A stretch of DNA of 64,000 nt from Candidatus Bacteroides intestinavium (lineage in GTDB: Bacteria > Bacteroidota > Bacteroidia > Bacteroidales > Bacteroidaceae). The DNA lies in the NCBI GenBank assembly GCA_019118325.1, contig DWZE01000069.1:1-64000 (forward strand). The letters are read 5' to 3'. The notes below the pieces were generated by a model. The model was not told where the DNA came from. It saw only the letters and a program-made list of their open reading frames with translations, and made no database searches. Below are positions 38,319 through 48,028 of this stretch, in pieces (within the stretch, counting starts at the first letter, position 1; every line of letters begins with the position of its first letter). The translations under genes and the position numbers were made by a program.

Positions 38319-38360
38319 CACCGAAAAAACATCTATCATCCTTTCGTAGACACATGAATC

Positions 38361-39371
38361 ATGAGCGACAGCCTTTTCTATAAACTGCACAGCGGCAAAC
38401 CGAACAAGCTGCTCAACCTGCTCAGCAACTTCCTGGGCCTGCTCGTTCCCGACGCCTGCTACCGCGCCCGTCGCGAGCGGAAACTACGGGCCGCACAGTC
38501 ACGCCCGGACTATGACTACATGCTGCAACGCGCGGCCTACTATAACCGCATTAGTACCCCTTGGCAAGTTTCCCCGCAAGACGCGTTGCGCCGGGAGCGT
38601 AGCTGGCTCTACTTCACGGGGACTCTCTACGGCTTCCGCCTGAAGACGTTCCACACGGCCTACTATTTCGACCAGCACGACGTAACCCGCTGGTTTCCAT
38701 CCCACCTGCGCTGGAACTTCTGTCCGGGCGATGTCTACTTCACCCCCACCGTACCCACCGTTGTCAAGAGCCGCCTGCTCACGGCAGACAACCACAACTC
38801 AGTGGTGCTAAAGCTGGACAAGCTGCGCCACTTCCTGTTCGTGCATGACACGAAGACTTTCCGCGAGAAGAAAGACTGTGCCATCTTCCGGGGCAAGATC
38901 CGCCAAAGCCGCCTGCGAAGCCGCTTCCTGGAGATGTTTTTCGGACATCCGCTGTGCGACTGCGGGGTGGTGGGCCGCAACGAGGGCTGCCCGGAGGTAT
39001 GGATGACACCCAAGAAAACCATCCGCGAACACTTGGACTACAAATTCATCATCGCCCTGGAAGGCAACGACGTGGCCTCCAACCTGAAGTGGGTGATGTC
39101 GTCCAACTCATTGGCCGTGATGACCCGCCCCACATGCGAAACATGGTTCATGGAAGGCACGCTCCGACCCGGTTACCACTATGTGGAAGTGCGCGAGGAT
39201 TTCTCGGACTTCGAGGAAAAACTCCGCCACTACATCGCCCATCCGGAGGAGGCAGAGGAAATCATCCGCCACGCCCATGAATATGTCGCCCAATTCCGCG
39301 ACGCGGAACGCGAGGAACTGCTTCAACTGATGGTGATGGAGCGGTACTTCGAAACCAGCGGACAACTCTAA
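38361..39371 (+). CDS. Glycosyltransferase family 90-like (CAP10-type) protein
   Basis: [30 protein letters not shown]...[51 protein letters not shown]. Confidence 0.85.
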   Translation: MSDSLFYKLHSGKPNKLLNLLSNFLGLLVPDACYRARRERKLRAAQSRPDYDYMLQRAAYYNRISTPWQVSPQDALRRERSWLYFTGTLYGFRLKTFHTAYYFDQHDVTRWFPSHLRWNFCPGDVYFTPTVPTVVKSRLLTADNHNSVVLKLDKLRHFLFVHDTKTFREKKDCAIFRGKIRQSRLRSRFLEMFFGHPLCDCGVVGRNEGCPEVWMTPKKTIREHLDYKFIIALEGNDVASNLKWVMSSNSLAVMTRPTCETWFMEGTLRPGYHYVEVREDFSDFEEKLRHYIAHPEEAEEIIRHAHEYVAQFRDAEREELLQLMVMERYFETSGQL

Positions 39372-39453
39372 TTCACCCGGGCAATATACCATCCAGCCCC
39401 ATAGACTTACGCATTTACCAGCCATTTACGAACCACTTTCCACAGATTTTCCG

Positions 39454-39461
39454 TAACTTTG
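39454..39461 (+). promoter_or_regulatory. -7 box (TAACTTTG) upstream of the topoisomerase subunit gene
   Basis: taactttg about 27 nt before ATG at 39488. Confidence 0.55.
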
Positions 39462-39487
39462 TCCCGAAATGCCGATATAGTACGAAT

Positions 39488-41437
39488 ATGAACGAGACGA
39501 ACAAGATACAGGAAAACAACGACCAATTGCTACCGCTGGACGAAGCCAACGACACCCCTCAGCCCACGCGGGTGGACTACACCGAGGAGAACATCCGCCA
39601 CCTGGACGACATGGAGCACATCCGTGTACGCTCCGGCATGTACATAGGACGCCTGGGCGACGGCTCGCAGAGCGACGACGGCATCTACGTGCTGCTGAAG
39701 GAGACGATAGACAACTCGATAGACGAGTTCAAGATGGGCGCAGGCAAGAAAATCGAGGTGACCATCGAGGACAACCGCCGCGTCAGCGTGCGCGACTATG
39801 GACGAGGCATCCCCCAAGGCAAACTGGTGGAAGCGGTGAGCAAACTGAACACGGGCGGCAAGTACGACTCGAAGGCGTTCAAGAAGAGCGTGGGCCTGAA
39901 CGGTGTGGGCATCAAGGCGGTGAACGCGCTGAGCACGAGATTCGAGGTGCGCAGCTACCGCGACGGCAAGGTCCGTGCCGTGGTGTTCGAACGGGGCGTG
40001 TTGCTGAGCGACGTCACCGAGGACTCCACGGAGGAAACCGGCACCTACATCTACTTCGAGCCGGACGACACGCTGTTCGTCGGCTTCAGCTTCCAGAACC
40101 AGTTCGTGGAGAACCTGCTGCGCAACTACACCTACCTCAACACGGGACTGACCTTCGTCTACAACGGACAACGCATCCTCTCGCGCCACGGCCTGGAGGA
40201 CCTGCTGAAGGACAACATGACCAGCGAGGGCCTCTACGACATCATCCACCTCAAGGGCGAGGACATCGAAATAGCCTTCACCCATACCAACCAATACGGC
40301 GAGGAATATTACTCCTTCGTCAACGGCCAGCACACCACACAGGGCGGCACACATCAAAGTGCCTTGAAGGAGCATCTGGCGCGCACCATTAAGGAGTTCT
40401 ACAACAAGAATTTCGATTACGCCGACATCCGCAACGGACTGGTGGCCGCCATCGCCATCAACGTGGAAGAGCCGATGTTCGAAAGCCAGACAAAGACAAA
40501 GCTGGGCAGCAACAACATGTGGCCCGCCGTCCCCCAGGAAGACAAGCCCGCCGGACCCAGCATCAACAAATACGTGGGCGACTTCGTCAAGACCGAGGTG
40601 GACAACTACCTGCACAAGAACCCGCTGGTGGCCGAAGTGATGCTGCAGAAAATACAAGATTCGGAGAAGGAGCGCAAAGCCATAGCCGGCGTCACGAAAC
40701 TGGCCCGCGAACGCGCCAAGAAGGCCAACCTGCACAACCGCAAGCTGCGCGATTGCCGCTATCACCTGAGCGACGGCAAGGGCAAGGAACAGGAAGCGGA
40801 GTCGTGCATCTTCATCACCGAGGGCGACTCGGCCAGCGGCTCCATCACCAAGAGCCGCGACGTCAACACGCAGGCCGTATTCTCCCTGCGCGGCAAGCCG
40901 CTGAACAGCTACGGGCTGACCAAGAAGGTGGTGTATGAAAACGAAGAGTTCAACCTCCTGCAAGCCGCCCTCAACATCGAAGACGGCATGGAAGGACTGC
41001 GCTACAACAAAGTCATCGTGGCCACCGATGCCGACGTGGACGGCATGCACATCCGCCTGCTGATGATTACGTTCTTCCTCCAGTTCTTCCCCGACCTCAT
41101 CAAGAAGGGGCACGTATATATCCTGCAAACACCCCTGTTCCGCGTGCGCAACAAGAAGAAGACCACCTATTGCTACACCGAAGAGGAACGCATCCGCGCC
41201 ATCAGCGAGCTGGGTCCCAACCCGGAAATCACCCGTTTCAAGGGACTGGGAGAAATCTCGCCCGACGAGTTCCGCCACTTCATCGGCAAGGACATGCGCC
41301 TGGAGCCGGTCAGCCTGCGCAAGACAGACTCGGTGAAGGACATGCTGGAGTTCTACATGGGCAAGAACACGATGGAACGCCAGAACTTCATCATCGACAA
41401 TCTGGTGATTGAGGAAGACTTGGTGGAGGAAGAATAA
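39488..41437 (+). CDS. DNA topoisomerase IV subunit B / GyrB-type ATPase subunit
   Basis: [89 protein letters not shown]. Confidence 0.93.
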   Translation: MNETNKIQENNDQLLPLDEANDTPQPTRVDYTEENIRHLDDMEHIRVRSGMYIGRLGDGSQSDDGIYVLLKETIDNSIDEFKMGAGKKIEVTIEDNRRVSVRDYGRGIPQGKLVEAVSKLNTGGKYDSKAFKKSVGLNGVGIKAVNALSTRFEVRSYRDGKVRAVVFERGVLLSDVTEDSTEETGTYIYFEPDDTLFVGFSFQNQFVENLLRNYTYLNTGLTFVYNGQRILSRHGLEDLLKDNMTSEGLYDIIHLKGEDIEIAFTHTNQYGEEYYSFVNGQHTTQGGTHQSALKEHLARTIKEFYNKNFDYADIRNGLVAAIAINVEEPMFESQTKTKLGSNNMWPAVPQEDKPAGPSINKYVGDFVKTEVDNYLHKNPLVAEVMLQKIQDSEKERKAIAGVTKLARERAKKANLHNRKLRDCRYHLSDGKGKEQEAESCIFITEGDSASGSITKSRDVNTQAVFSLRGKPLNSYGLTKKVVYENEEFNLLQAALNIEDGMEGLRYNKVIVATDADVDGMHIRLLMITFFLQFFPDLIKKGHVYILQTPLFRVRNKKKTTYCYTEEERIRAISELGPNPEITRFKGLGEISPDEFRHFIGKDMRLEPVSLRKTDSVKDMLEFYMGKNTMERQNFIIDNLVIEEDLVEEE

Positions 41438-41461
41438 TTAAAACAAAACAACCGAAAGCAT

Positions 41462-41923
41462 ATGACCCGAGCCATCTTCCCCGGCACGTTCGACCCCTTC
41501 ACCGCCGGACATGCCTCCATCGTCCGCCGCGCGCTGACGTTCATCGACGAAATCGTCATCGCCATCGGCATCAACGAAAGCAAGCACACGCACTTCCCCC
41601 TGGAGCAGCGCAAACGAATGATTGCCGACTATTACAGGCACGAACCACGCATCACGGTCGAATCCTACGACGGGCTGACCACCGACTTCGCACAACAGGC
41701 GGGAGCCAACCTCATCGTACGCGGCATACGCACGGTGCGCGACTTCGAATACGAAGAAACCATCGCCGACATCAACCGCAAGCTGACGGGCATCGAGACC
41801 ATCCTGCTCTTCACCGAGCCGGAACTGACATGCGTCAGCTCCACCATCGTGCGCGAGCTGTTGAGCTTCGGCAAAGACATCAGCCAGTTTGTGCCGGAGG
41901 GAATGCGGCTCAACCAAGAGTGA
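41462..41923 (+). CDS. coaD: Phosphopantetheine adenylyltransferase
   Basis: [69 protein letters not shown]. Confidence 0.97.
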   Translation: MTRAIFPGTFDPFTAGHASIVRRALTFIDEIVIAIGINESKHTHFPLEQRKRMIADYYRHEPRITVESYDGLTTDFAQQAGANLIVRGIRTVRDFEYEETIADINRKLTGIETILLFTEPELTCVSSTIVRELLSFGKDISQFVPEGMRLNQE

Positions 41924-41956
41924 GAAAACGAACAACGAATCATAAAACCAGACCTG

Positions 41957-43585
41957 ATGAAAAAGATAATCACATCTATCCTGTGCCTTGCCGCCTTCGG
42001 ATGGCAAGCCCTGGCGCAAAGCAATATGCCCCTGCGCAAACTCCAGATGGCCGAGTTCGCCATCAGCCGCCTGTATGTAGACTCCGTAGACGAGGACAAA
42101 ATGGTGGAAAGCGCCATCATCGAGATGCTGGCCCAACTGGATCCGCACTCGACGTACAACAACGCCGAAGAAGTGCGTGCCATGAACGAACCGCTGCAAG
42201 GCAACTTCGAAGGCATCGGCATCCAGTTCCAAATGATAGAAGACACCCTGCTGGTCATCCAGCCCGTCAGCGGAGGACCCTCGGAGAAGGTAGGCATCCT
42301 GGCGGGCGACCGCATCACGGCGGTGAACGATACGACCATTGCCGGCGTCAAGATGGGCACCGATGACATCATGAAGCGTTTGCGCGGCCCCAAAGGCACG
42401 AAAGTGAACCTCACCATCGTGCGGCGCGGCGTGACAGACCCGCTCTCCTTCACCGTGAAGCGCGACAAGATTCCCATCTTCAGCCTCGATGCCGCCTATA
42501 TGATTCAACCCCAAACCGGTTATATCCGCATCAACCGCTTTGCCGCCACCACGGGCGAGGAATTTCTCCAAGCCCTGGAAAAGCTACAGGCACAGGGCAT
42601 GAAGGACCTCATACTCGACCTGCAAGGCAACGGCGGAGGCTACCTCAATGCCGCCATCGACCTGGCCAACCAGTTCTTGAACCAGAAAGAACTCATTGTC
42701 TACACCGAAGGACGGGCTGAACGACGCCGCAACTTCCTGGCACAAGGCAACGGACGCCTCACAGGCGGACGCCTCGTGGTGCTGGTAGACGAATATTCGG
42801 CCTCGGCCAGCGAAATCGTCACAGGAGCCATACAGGACTGGGACCGCGGCGTGGTAGTCGGCCGCCGCACCTTCGGCAAGGGATTGGTGCAACGCCCCAT
42901 CGACCTGCCCGACGGCTCGATGATACGACTCACCGTGGCACGCTACTACACCCCCGCCGGACGCTGCATACAGAAACCCTATGACACCTCTGCCAAGAAC
43001 GGCGAAGACATGCTGGAACAGTATCACCGCGACCTGCTGGACCGCTTCAACCACGGCGAACTGATGCACGCCGACAGCATCCACTTCCCCGACTCGCTGA
43101 AATACCGCACCCAACGGTTGCGGCGCACCGTCTATGGCGGCGGAGGCATCATGCCCGACTTCTTCGTACCCATCGACACGACCCTCTACACGGACTACCA
43201 CCGCGACCTCGTGGCCAAAGGTGTCATCATCCGCAGCACCACGGGCTACATCGAACAACACCGCCAGGAACTGAAGAAGAAATACAAGGACTTCAAGGCC
43301 TTCGACAAAAAGTTCGAAATAGACGACGATTTCATGAACGAAGTGCTGGCACTGGCCGAAAAAGAGAAAATAGCGTTCAACGAAGAACAATATGAACGCT
43401 CCCTGCCCCTGCTGAAAACCCAGCTGAAAGCCCTCATCGCCCGCGACCTATGGGACATGAGCGAATATTTCCAGGTGATGAACACCACCGACCGCACCGT
43501 ACAACAGGCGCTGAAGGTGCTGAACGAAGGGGCTTACGAACGGCTGATGACCCGTCCTGTGCTCCAGCCCCTCCCGGCTCAATAG
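41957..43585 (+). CDS. S41-family C-terminal processing peptidase with PDZ domain
   Basis: GIGIQFQMIEDTLLVIQPVSGGPSEKVGILAGDRITAVNDT; DLILDLQGNGGGYLNAAIDLANQF; VDEYSASASEIVTGAIQDWDRGVVVGRRTFGKGLVQ. Confidence 0.94.
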   Translation: MKKIITSILCLAAFGWQALAQSNMPLRKLQMAEFAISRLYVDSVDEDKMVESAIIEMLAQLDPHSTYNNAEEVRAMNEPLQGNFEGIGIQFQMIEDTLLVIQPVSGGPSEKVGILAGDRITAVNDTTIAGVKMGTDDIMKRLRGPKGTKVNLTIVRRGVTDPLSFTVKRDKIPIFSLDAAYMIQPQTGYIRINRFAATTGEEFLQALEKLQAQGMKDLILDLQGNGGGYLNAAIDLANQFLNQKELIVYTEGRAERRRNFLAQGNGRLTGGRLVVLVDEYSASASEIVTGAIQDWDRGVVVGRRTFGKGLVQRPIDLPDGSMIRLTVARYYTPAGRCIQKPYDTSAKNGEDMLEQYHRDLLDRFNHGELMHADSIHFPDSLKYRTQRLRRTVYGGGGIMPDFFVPIDTTLYTDYHRDLVAKGVIIRSTTGYIEQHRQELKKKYKDFKAFDKKFEIDDDFMNEVLALAEKEKIAFNEEQYERSLPLLKTQLKALIARDLWDMSEYFQVMNTTDRTVQQALKVLNEGAYERLMTRPVLQPLPAQ

Positions 43586-43616
43586 AACTGATATTTAAGG
43601 ATTTATCTTTGAGGAA

Positions 43617-43718
43617 TAGGAGGGAGTTATAAGGAGTTAGAGGCCGATAGTTAGTCCGGTGATAACGTCAAAGGTGTTGGCCTTTAACTCCTTATAACTC
43701 CTTAACTCCTTCACTTAA
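43617..43718. repeat. AACTCC-family inverted repeat (copy d) between convergent genes
   Basis: ggagttagaggccgatagttagtccggtgataacg...ggtgttggcctttaactccttataactcc. Confidence 0.75.
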
Positions 43719-43721
43719 GCT

Positions 43722-44408
43722 TTAGCGTTTTCCGTCGCCTCCGATAGCGTTCCACACCAAGGCGCTGACCGCTGCCCCCACAAACGGAGCCACGATGAAC
43801 AGCCACAATTGTGACAACGCCTTACCGCCCTCAAACAGAGCCGGACCGATGCTACGTGCCGGATTGACCGAAGTACCCGTAATGGGAATGCAGACAATGT
43901 GCACCAACACCAGCGTCAGGCCGATGGCCAGTCCGGCCAGGTTGCCTGCACCCTTCTTGCTGTCTGTAGTGCCCAACACCACCAGCACAAAAATAAAAGT
44001 GAAAATGGCCTCGGCCAGGAAGGCCTGAATCAGCATGCCGTCGGCATACGAGTTACTGCCCGTCTCCGTAGGACCGCCATGTGCGCCCGTAGACACCAGT
44101 GCCCACAAGATGGCCGACCCGATGATGGCGCCAATCACCTGAAACAGCATATACATACCCGCATCTTTACCGCTCATCCGCCCAGACATCCAAACGCCCA
44201 GCGTGATGGCAGGATTGATGTGGCAGCCCGATATGCCTCCGATAGTATAGGCCATAGCCACCACGGACAAGCCGAAGGCCAACGCCACGCCCAATGTTCC
44301 AACACCTGCGCTCACCGCGCCCGCAGCATGGCCGGCAAAGACGGCACTGCCGCAACCCATCAATACGAGGACCATGGTCCCCACCATTTCTGCTAAGTAC
44401 TTTTTCAT
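43722..44408 (-). CDS. aqpZ: Aquaporin (MIP family)
   Basis: ISGCHINPAITLGVWMSGRM; TGTSVNPARSIGPALFEGG (both NPA motifs). Confidence 0.94.
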   Translation of the reverse strand: MKKYLAEMVGTMVLVLMGCGSAVFAGHAAGAVSAGVGTLGVALAFGLSVVAMAYTIGGISGCHINPAITLGVWMSGRMSGKDAGMYMLFQVIGAIIGSAILWALVSTGAHGGPTETGSNSYADGMLIQAFLAEAIFTFIFVLVVLGTTDSKKGAGNLAGLAIGLTLVLVHIVCIPITGTSVNPARSIGPALFEGGKALSQLWLFIVAPFVGAAVSALVWNAIGGDGKR

Positions 44409-44576
44409 AAGTCTGATGATTTAAAAGTTTATCCGCGTCAAATATAACGAATTTGCAGGAACAGTGGTTCACGAACTAACGCTTTTTTTCAGCCGGACTG
44501 CATAAAAGTTGTTTCATGGGGACACAGATAGGTAAGTAATCAGAATTAAATGATAATTTATGTGCGCGAAGCGCAC

Positions 44577-44672
44577 AATGGTTAATGGTTTGGTTAATGA
44601 TAAATGGTTAATAGGCTTGTGCATGGTTCCTTTTGCTACGTATTAACCATTAACCATTTATCATTAATCATT
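44577..44672. repeat. TTAACCAT-type intergenic inverted repeat
   Basis: 19-nt perfect arms ttaatgataaatggttaat (44594-44612) / attaaccatttatcattaa (44649-44667). Confidence 0.75.
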
Positions 44673-44730
44673 GCGGCCTTCAGCCGCCAAATTCCTATTT
44701 AACGTATAAACTAAATACGGACATTACCTA

Positions 44731-45723
44731 TCAACCCACTTTCACCCGCTGGCCGGCTGTCACGAACAACGGCCGCGCAAACCATTTCTTGAACATCCAC
44801 GTCACGGCCCAATAGAGGACGAAGGCAGACAGGAATCCCGCTATGGCGTCGATGACATAATGGGCCTGGATATATACCGTCGCCCCACACAGCAGCAGAT
44901 AGAGCGGCAACAAGCAGACAAAGAGCCGACGACTGCCCCGCCACGCCATAATCATCAGAATGGTCGAGATGCCCACGTGCGAACTGGGGAAAGCCGCCGT
45001 GGGACGCTCGCCCACCTGCTGCGAACTCTCCACCAGGCTGTAGAAGAAACCGTGCTCGTAGCCGGGACCGGGCAACAACTCCTGATGGTGGTTGAAGTAA
45101 TCGCCGATGGCCGGAAAAACACCCCGCGCCACGTTGTCCGCACCGATGGCGGGAAAGTAGAACTGCGGGCCGGCCACAGGCAAGAAGATATAGATGAAGT
45201 AATAGATGAAAAACGACGTGATGATGACAAAGGATATCTTCTCCAACAAGTCATAGCGGTAAATGAAATACCACAACACGACGATGAGCATCATCGGATA
45301 ATAGAAGAAATAGCCCAGATTGAGCGGCTCGCTGACCCACAACTGCGGCAGGCACTGGCTGAACCAGATGGCCGGTTGCCCGCCAAACAAACTCTGCTCC
45401 GCCGAGGCAAAGAGGTGATCCAGGTTGGGGAACAGACGGTTGAACTCATACGTGTCCGGATACCAGTAGGACAGCAACGACATCTGTACCACCACCCGCA
45501 CAAAAGCAGCGAACTTGCACGGAGCCAGCCGATAGAGGTACATCAGCACGAAGGTGACGGCGGCAATGAGCACGCGGTCCCACAACATCCCCGCCGGATG
45601 GTCCATCCGGTCATGAAGGAGGACTATCAGCAACGATGTCAGCAGATTGTATATCAGTGATATCTTTTCTATCGCGAACAGACCCTTGTAGGTCTCCACC
45701 CGCTTGAATATGTCTATAACCAT
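44731..45723 (-). CDS. PAP2-family membrane protein (AUR1/IPC-synthase-like architecture)
   Basis: AAFPSSHVGISTILMIMAW...YIQAHYVIDAIAGFLSA PAP2 motifs in a polytopic 330-aa protein. Confidence 0.75.
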   Translation of the reverse strand: MVIDIFKRVETYKGLFAIEKISLIYNLLTSLLIVLLHDRMDHPAGMLWDRVLIAAVTFVLMYLYRLAPCKFAAFVRVVVQMSLLSYWYPDTYEFNRLFPNLDHLFASAEQSLFGGQPAIWFSQCLPQLWVSEPLNLGYFFYYPMMLIVVLWYFIYRYDLLEKISFVIITSFFIYYFIYIFLPVAGPQFYFPAIGADNVARGVFPAIGDYFNHHQELLPGPGYEHGFFYSLVESSQQVGERPTAAFPSSHVGISTILMIMAWRGSRRLFVCLLPLYLLLCGATVYIQAHYVIDAIAGFLSAFVLYWAVTWMFKKWFARPLFVTAGQRVKVG

Positions 45724-46742
45724 CCGTTTTCCTTATACCACGCCACCGTCAGGCGCACGCCCCGGTCCAGGTCGTAAGCAGGAGCATAGCCCAGCTCACG
45801 GACTGCGGGACCTGTATCGCACCGCCAGTTGCGCTGTTTCATAATGTGATACTTGTCGCGGTTGAGCGTACTGGCCTTCTTACGGCGCTTCGCCCACCAT
45901 TCAGCGCACAAAGATACGATTTTCAACGCAAACAACGGCAACTTCAAGCGGATAACCCACGGATTTCCCATCTCACGAATCAAAAGGTCCGAGAAAGTAC
46001 GGCTGCTGTACACCTGTCCGTCGGACAAGAAATAGGCACGTCGCGCCACGCCCTTCCCGATGGCCAGGAAGACAGCCTGCACCACGTCGGCCACATAGAC
46101 AAAGGTCAGGTCCTGACGGCGGAAGCCGGCGGCCACGTCCACGTGACGCCGGATGCTCTGAGCCATCAGGTAGTAGTCGCGCTCGCGGGGACCGTAAACC
46201 CCCGTGGGACGGAAGATGACATAAGGAAAGCCCTCCAGCCGCTGGAGATACTGCTCAGTCTTCAGCTTGCTGCGCCCGTAGGCGGTATCGGGACAAGGAG
46301 TGTCCGAGTCGCAGATGGGTTCGTACGTCCGTTCGTGCACCGGGCCAAAGACGCTGAGCGTGCTGATGAAGATAAACTGCCGGGGCACAAGGTCCAGCTC
46401 GCGCAACGCATCGATGAAGTCGCATGTCTGCCGATGGTTCATACGCTCGAAGTCCGCCGGATCGATGCACTTGGTGACGCCCGCACAATGGACAATATAG
46501 TCAAAACGCCCGTGCCCGGCCAGTTGGCGGCGCAGGACATCGGACTTGCCGAAGTCCAATTCGAGGAAGTGAATGCGCGGGTCTTGCAGGTAGGCCCGGC
46601 TGCTCGTGGCACGTACCCCTGCCCAAGTGTCGAAGCCACGGCGCACGGCCTCCTCCACGAGAAAGCTGCCGATGAAACCGCTGGCGCCGGTGATGAGGAC
46701 GCTGCCGCCCGATTCTTTGTTCTTCATTTTTTCATTCTTCAT
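45714..46742 (-). CDS. NAD-dependent epimerase/dehydratase (extended SDR)
   Basis: SVLITGASGFIGSFLVEEAVRRGFDTWAGVRATSS; YGRSKLKTEQYLQ (YxxxK). Confidence 0.88.
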   Translation of the reverse strand: MKNEKMKNKESGGSVLITGASGFIGSFLVEEAVRRGFDTWAGVRATSSRAYLQDPRIHFLELDFGKSDVLRRQLAGHGRFDYIVHCAGVTKCIDPADFERMNHRQTCDFIDALRELDLVPRQFIFISTLSVFGPVHERTYEPICDSDTPCPDTAYGRSKLKTEQYLQRLEGFPYVIFRPTGVYGPRERDYYLMAQSIRRHVDVAAGFRRQDLTFVYVADVVQAVFLAIGKGVARRAYFLSDGQVYSSRTFSDLLIREMGNPWVIRLKLPLFALKIVSLCAEWWAKRRKKASTLNRDKYHIMKQRNWRCDTGPAVRELGYAPAYDLDRGVRLTVAWYKENGWL

Positions 46743-47647
46743 TTAATCGGTTCCACATGAATGCTGATATACGTTCCCTTGCCAAACTCTTCGCGCAGGC
46801 GCTGCTCGATGATTGTCGCCCGGCGATGCGCTTCCTCCAAAGGCAGCCCGCCATCCATGCGGACATGCAGGTCGATGGAGCAGGCATTGCCGATACGGCG
46901 TGTGCGCAGGTGATGAGGGGCGGTGATGCCGGGATAGGACTGTACGATACGGAGGATTTTCTCCTCCTCGGCGGCGGGCAGGGACTTTTCCAGCAGTTCG
47001 TTCATCGAGGGCACCAGCAGTTTGACAGACACCTTTATGATGAAGAAGCTGACAATGACCGCCGCAATAGGATCCAGGACTCTCCACCGGTCGCCCAGCA
47101 GGATGGCGCCACCGATGCCCGCCATCGTGCCAATGGATGAGAAGGCATCGCTGCGGTGATGCCAGGCATTGGCCACGACGGCCTGCGAGTTCAGCCGGCG
47201 GCCCTTATAGACGGTGTATTGGTAAAGCGCCTCCTTGGATACCACCGAGATGACAGCGGCCACCAGGGCCAACATGCCCGGTTCGGGCAGCACCTGCCCC
47301 CGGATGACGCTCCAGATGGACTGCATCCCGTTCCACAGGATGCCCACCCCCACCACCAAGAGGCAGAGGCCGATGATGGCCGTGGCCAGCGTTTCATACT
47401 TGCCGTGCCCGTAGTCATGCCCCTCGTCCTCAGGCTTGGACGAGATGCGCACGAAGACCAGCACGATGATGTCCGTCACGAAATCCGACAACGAATGCAC
47501 GGCATCGGCCAGCATGGCCGCGCTATGCCCCACGATGCCGGCAAAGAACTTGAAGAGCAGCAACACGAGATTGACCACGCTGCCCACAATGGTCACCTTG
47601 TAAATCTGACGCTCGCGCGAAGCGGTATCCTCAGCAGATGTTTTCAT
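46739..47647 (-). CDS. Cation diffusion facilitator transporter
   Basis: AMLADAVHSLSDFVTDIIVLVFVRISSKPEDEGHDYGHGKYETLATAIIGL; NAWHHRSDAFSSIGTM. Confidence 0.92.
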   Translation of the reverse strand: MKTSAEDTASRERQIYKVTIVGSVVNLVLLLFKFFAGIVGHSAAMLADAVHSLSDFVTDIIVLVFVRISSKPEDEGHDYGHGKYETLATAIIGLCLLVVGVGILWNGMQSIWSVIRGQVLPEPGMLALVAAVISVVSKEALYQYTVYKGRRLNSQAVVANAWHHRSDAFSSIGTMAGIGGAILLGDRWRVLDPIAAVIVSFFIIKVSVKLLVPSMNELLEKSLPAAEEEKILRIVQSYPGITAPHHLRTRRIGNACSIDLHVRMDGGLPLEEAHRRATIIEQRLREEFGKGTYISIHVEPIK

Positions 47648-47831
47648 ACATATCCTTTTCCTAAACAGAACTTACATCAGGACTCAGAGGCACAAAGGCA
47701 CACGCTATCCCAGGAGGACAGCCTGCGTCTGACATCCGTCCATTCTTAAGGGAGGCAAAGATAATACATCCGCACGGATTGGACGAATTTCTCCGGAGAA
47801 AAATCGGCCGGCAAAGGCCCCTCCGCACCCC

Positions 47832-47925
47832 CATATCCGCAAGCACGGGCGGGGATATCTCCGAATGCGGACAGGGATATCTCCAAGTACGGGCGAGGAT
47901 ATCTCCGAGTACGGGCGGGGATATC
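47832..47925. repeat. 22-bp-period GATATC array between the divergent CDF and rnr genes
   Basis: catatc 47832 (degenerate), GATATC 47854, 47876, 47898, 47920. Confidence 0.8.
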
Positions 47926-48028
47926 TCCGGACAAACGCCCGGACATATCAATTTTTTAGGCGGAAAATGAACGAAAAACAGCGGGAATTTGTTTACTTTG
48001 CATTATCATTCATTCCTCTATATATATC

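Noticed and set aside
39530-41278. 582-aa antisense ORF opposite the topoisomerase IV B-type gene
   Set aside because: GC-rich codon bias creates long open frames on the opposite strand; the sense protein is clearly conserved and the antisense product has low-complexity Val/His/Ala/Gln-rich composition.
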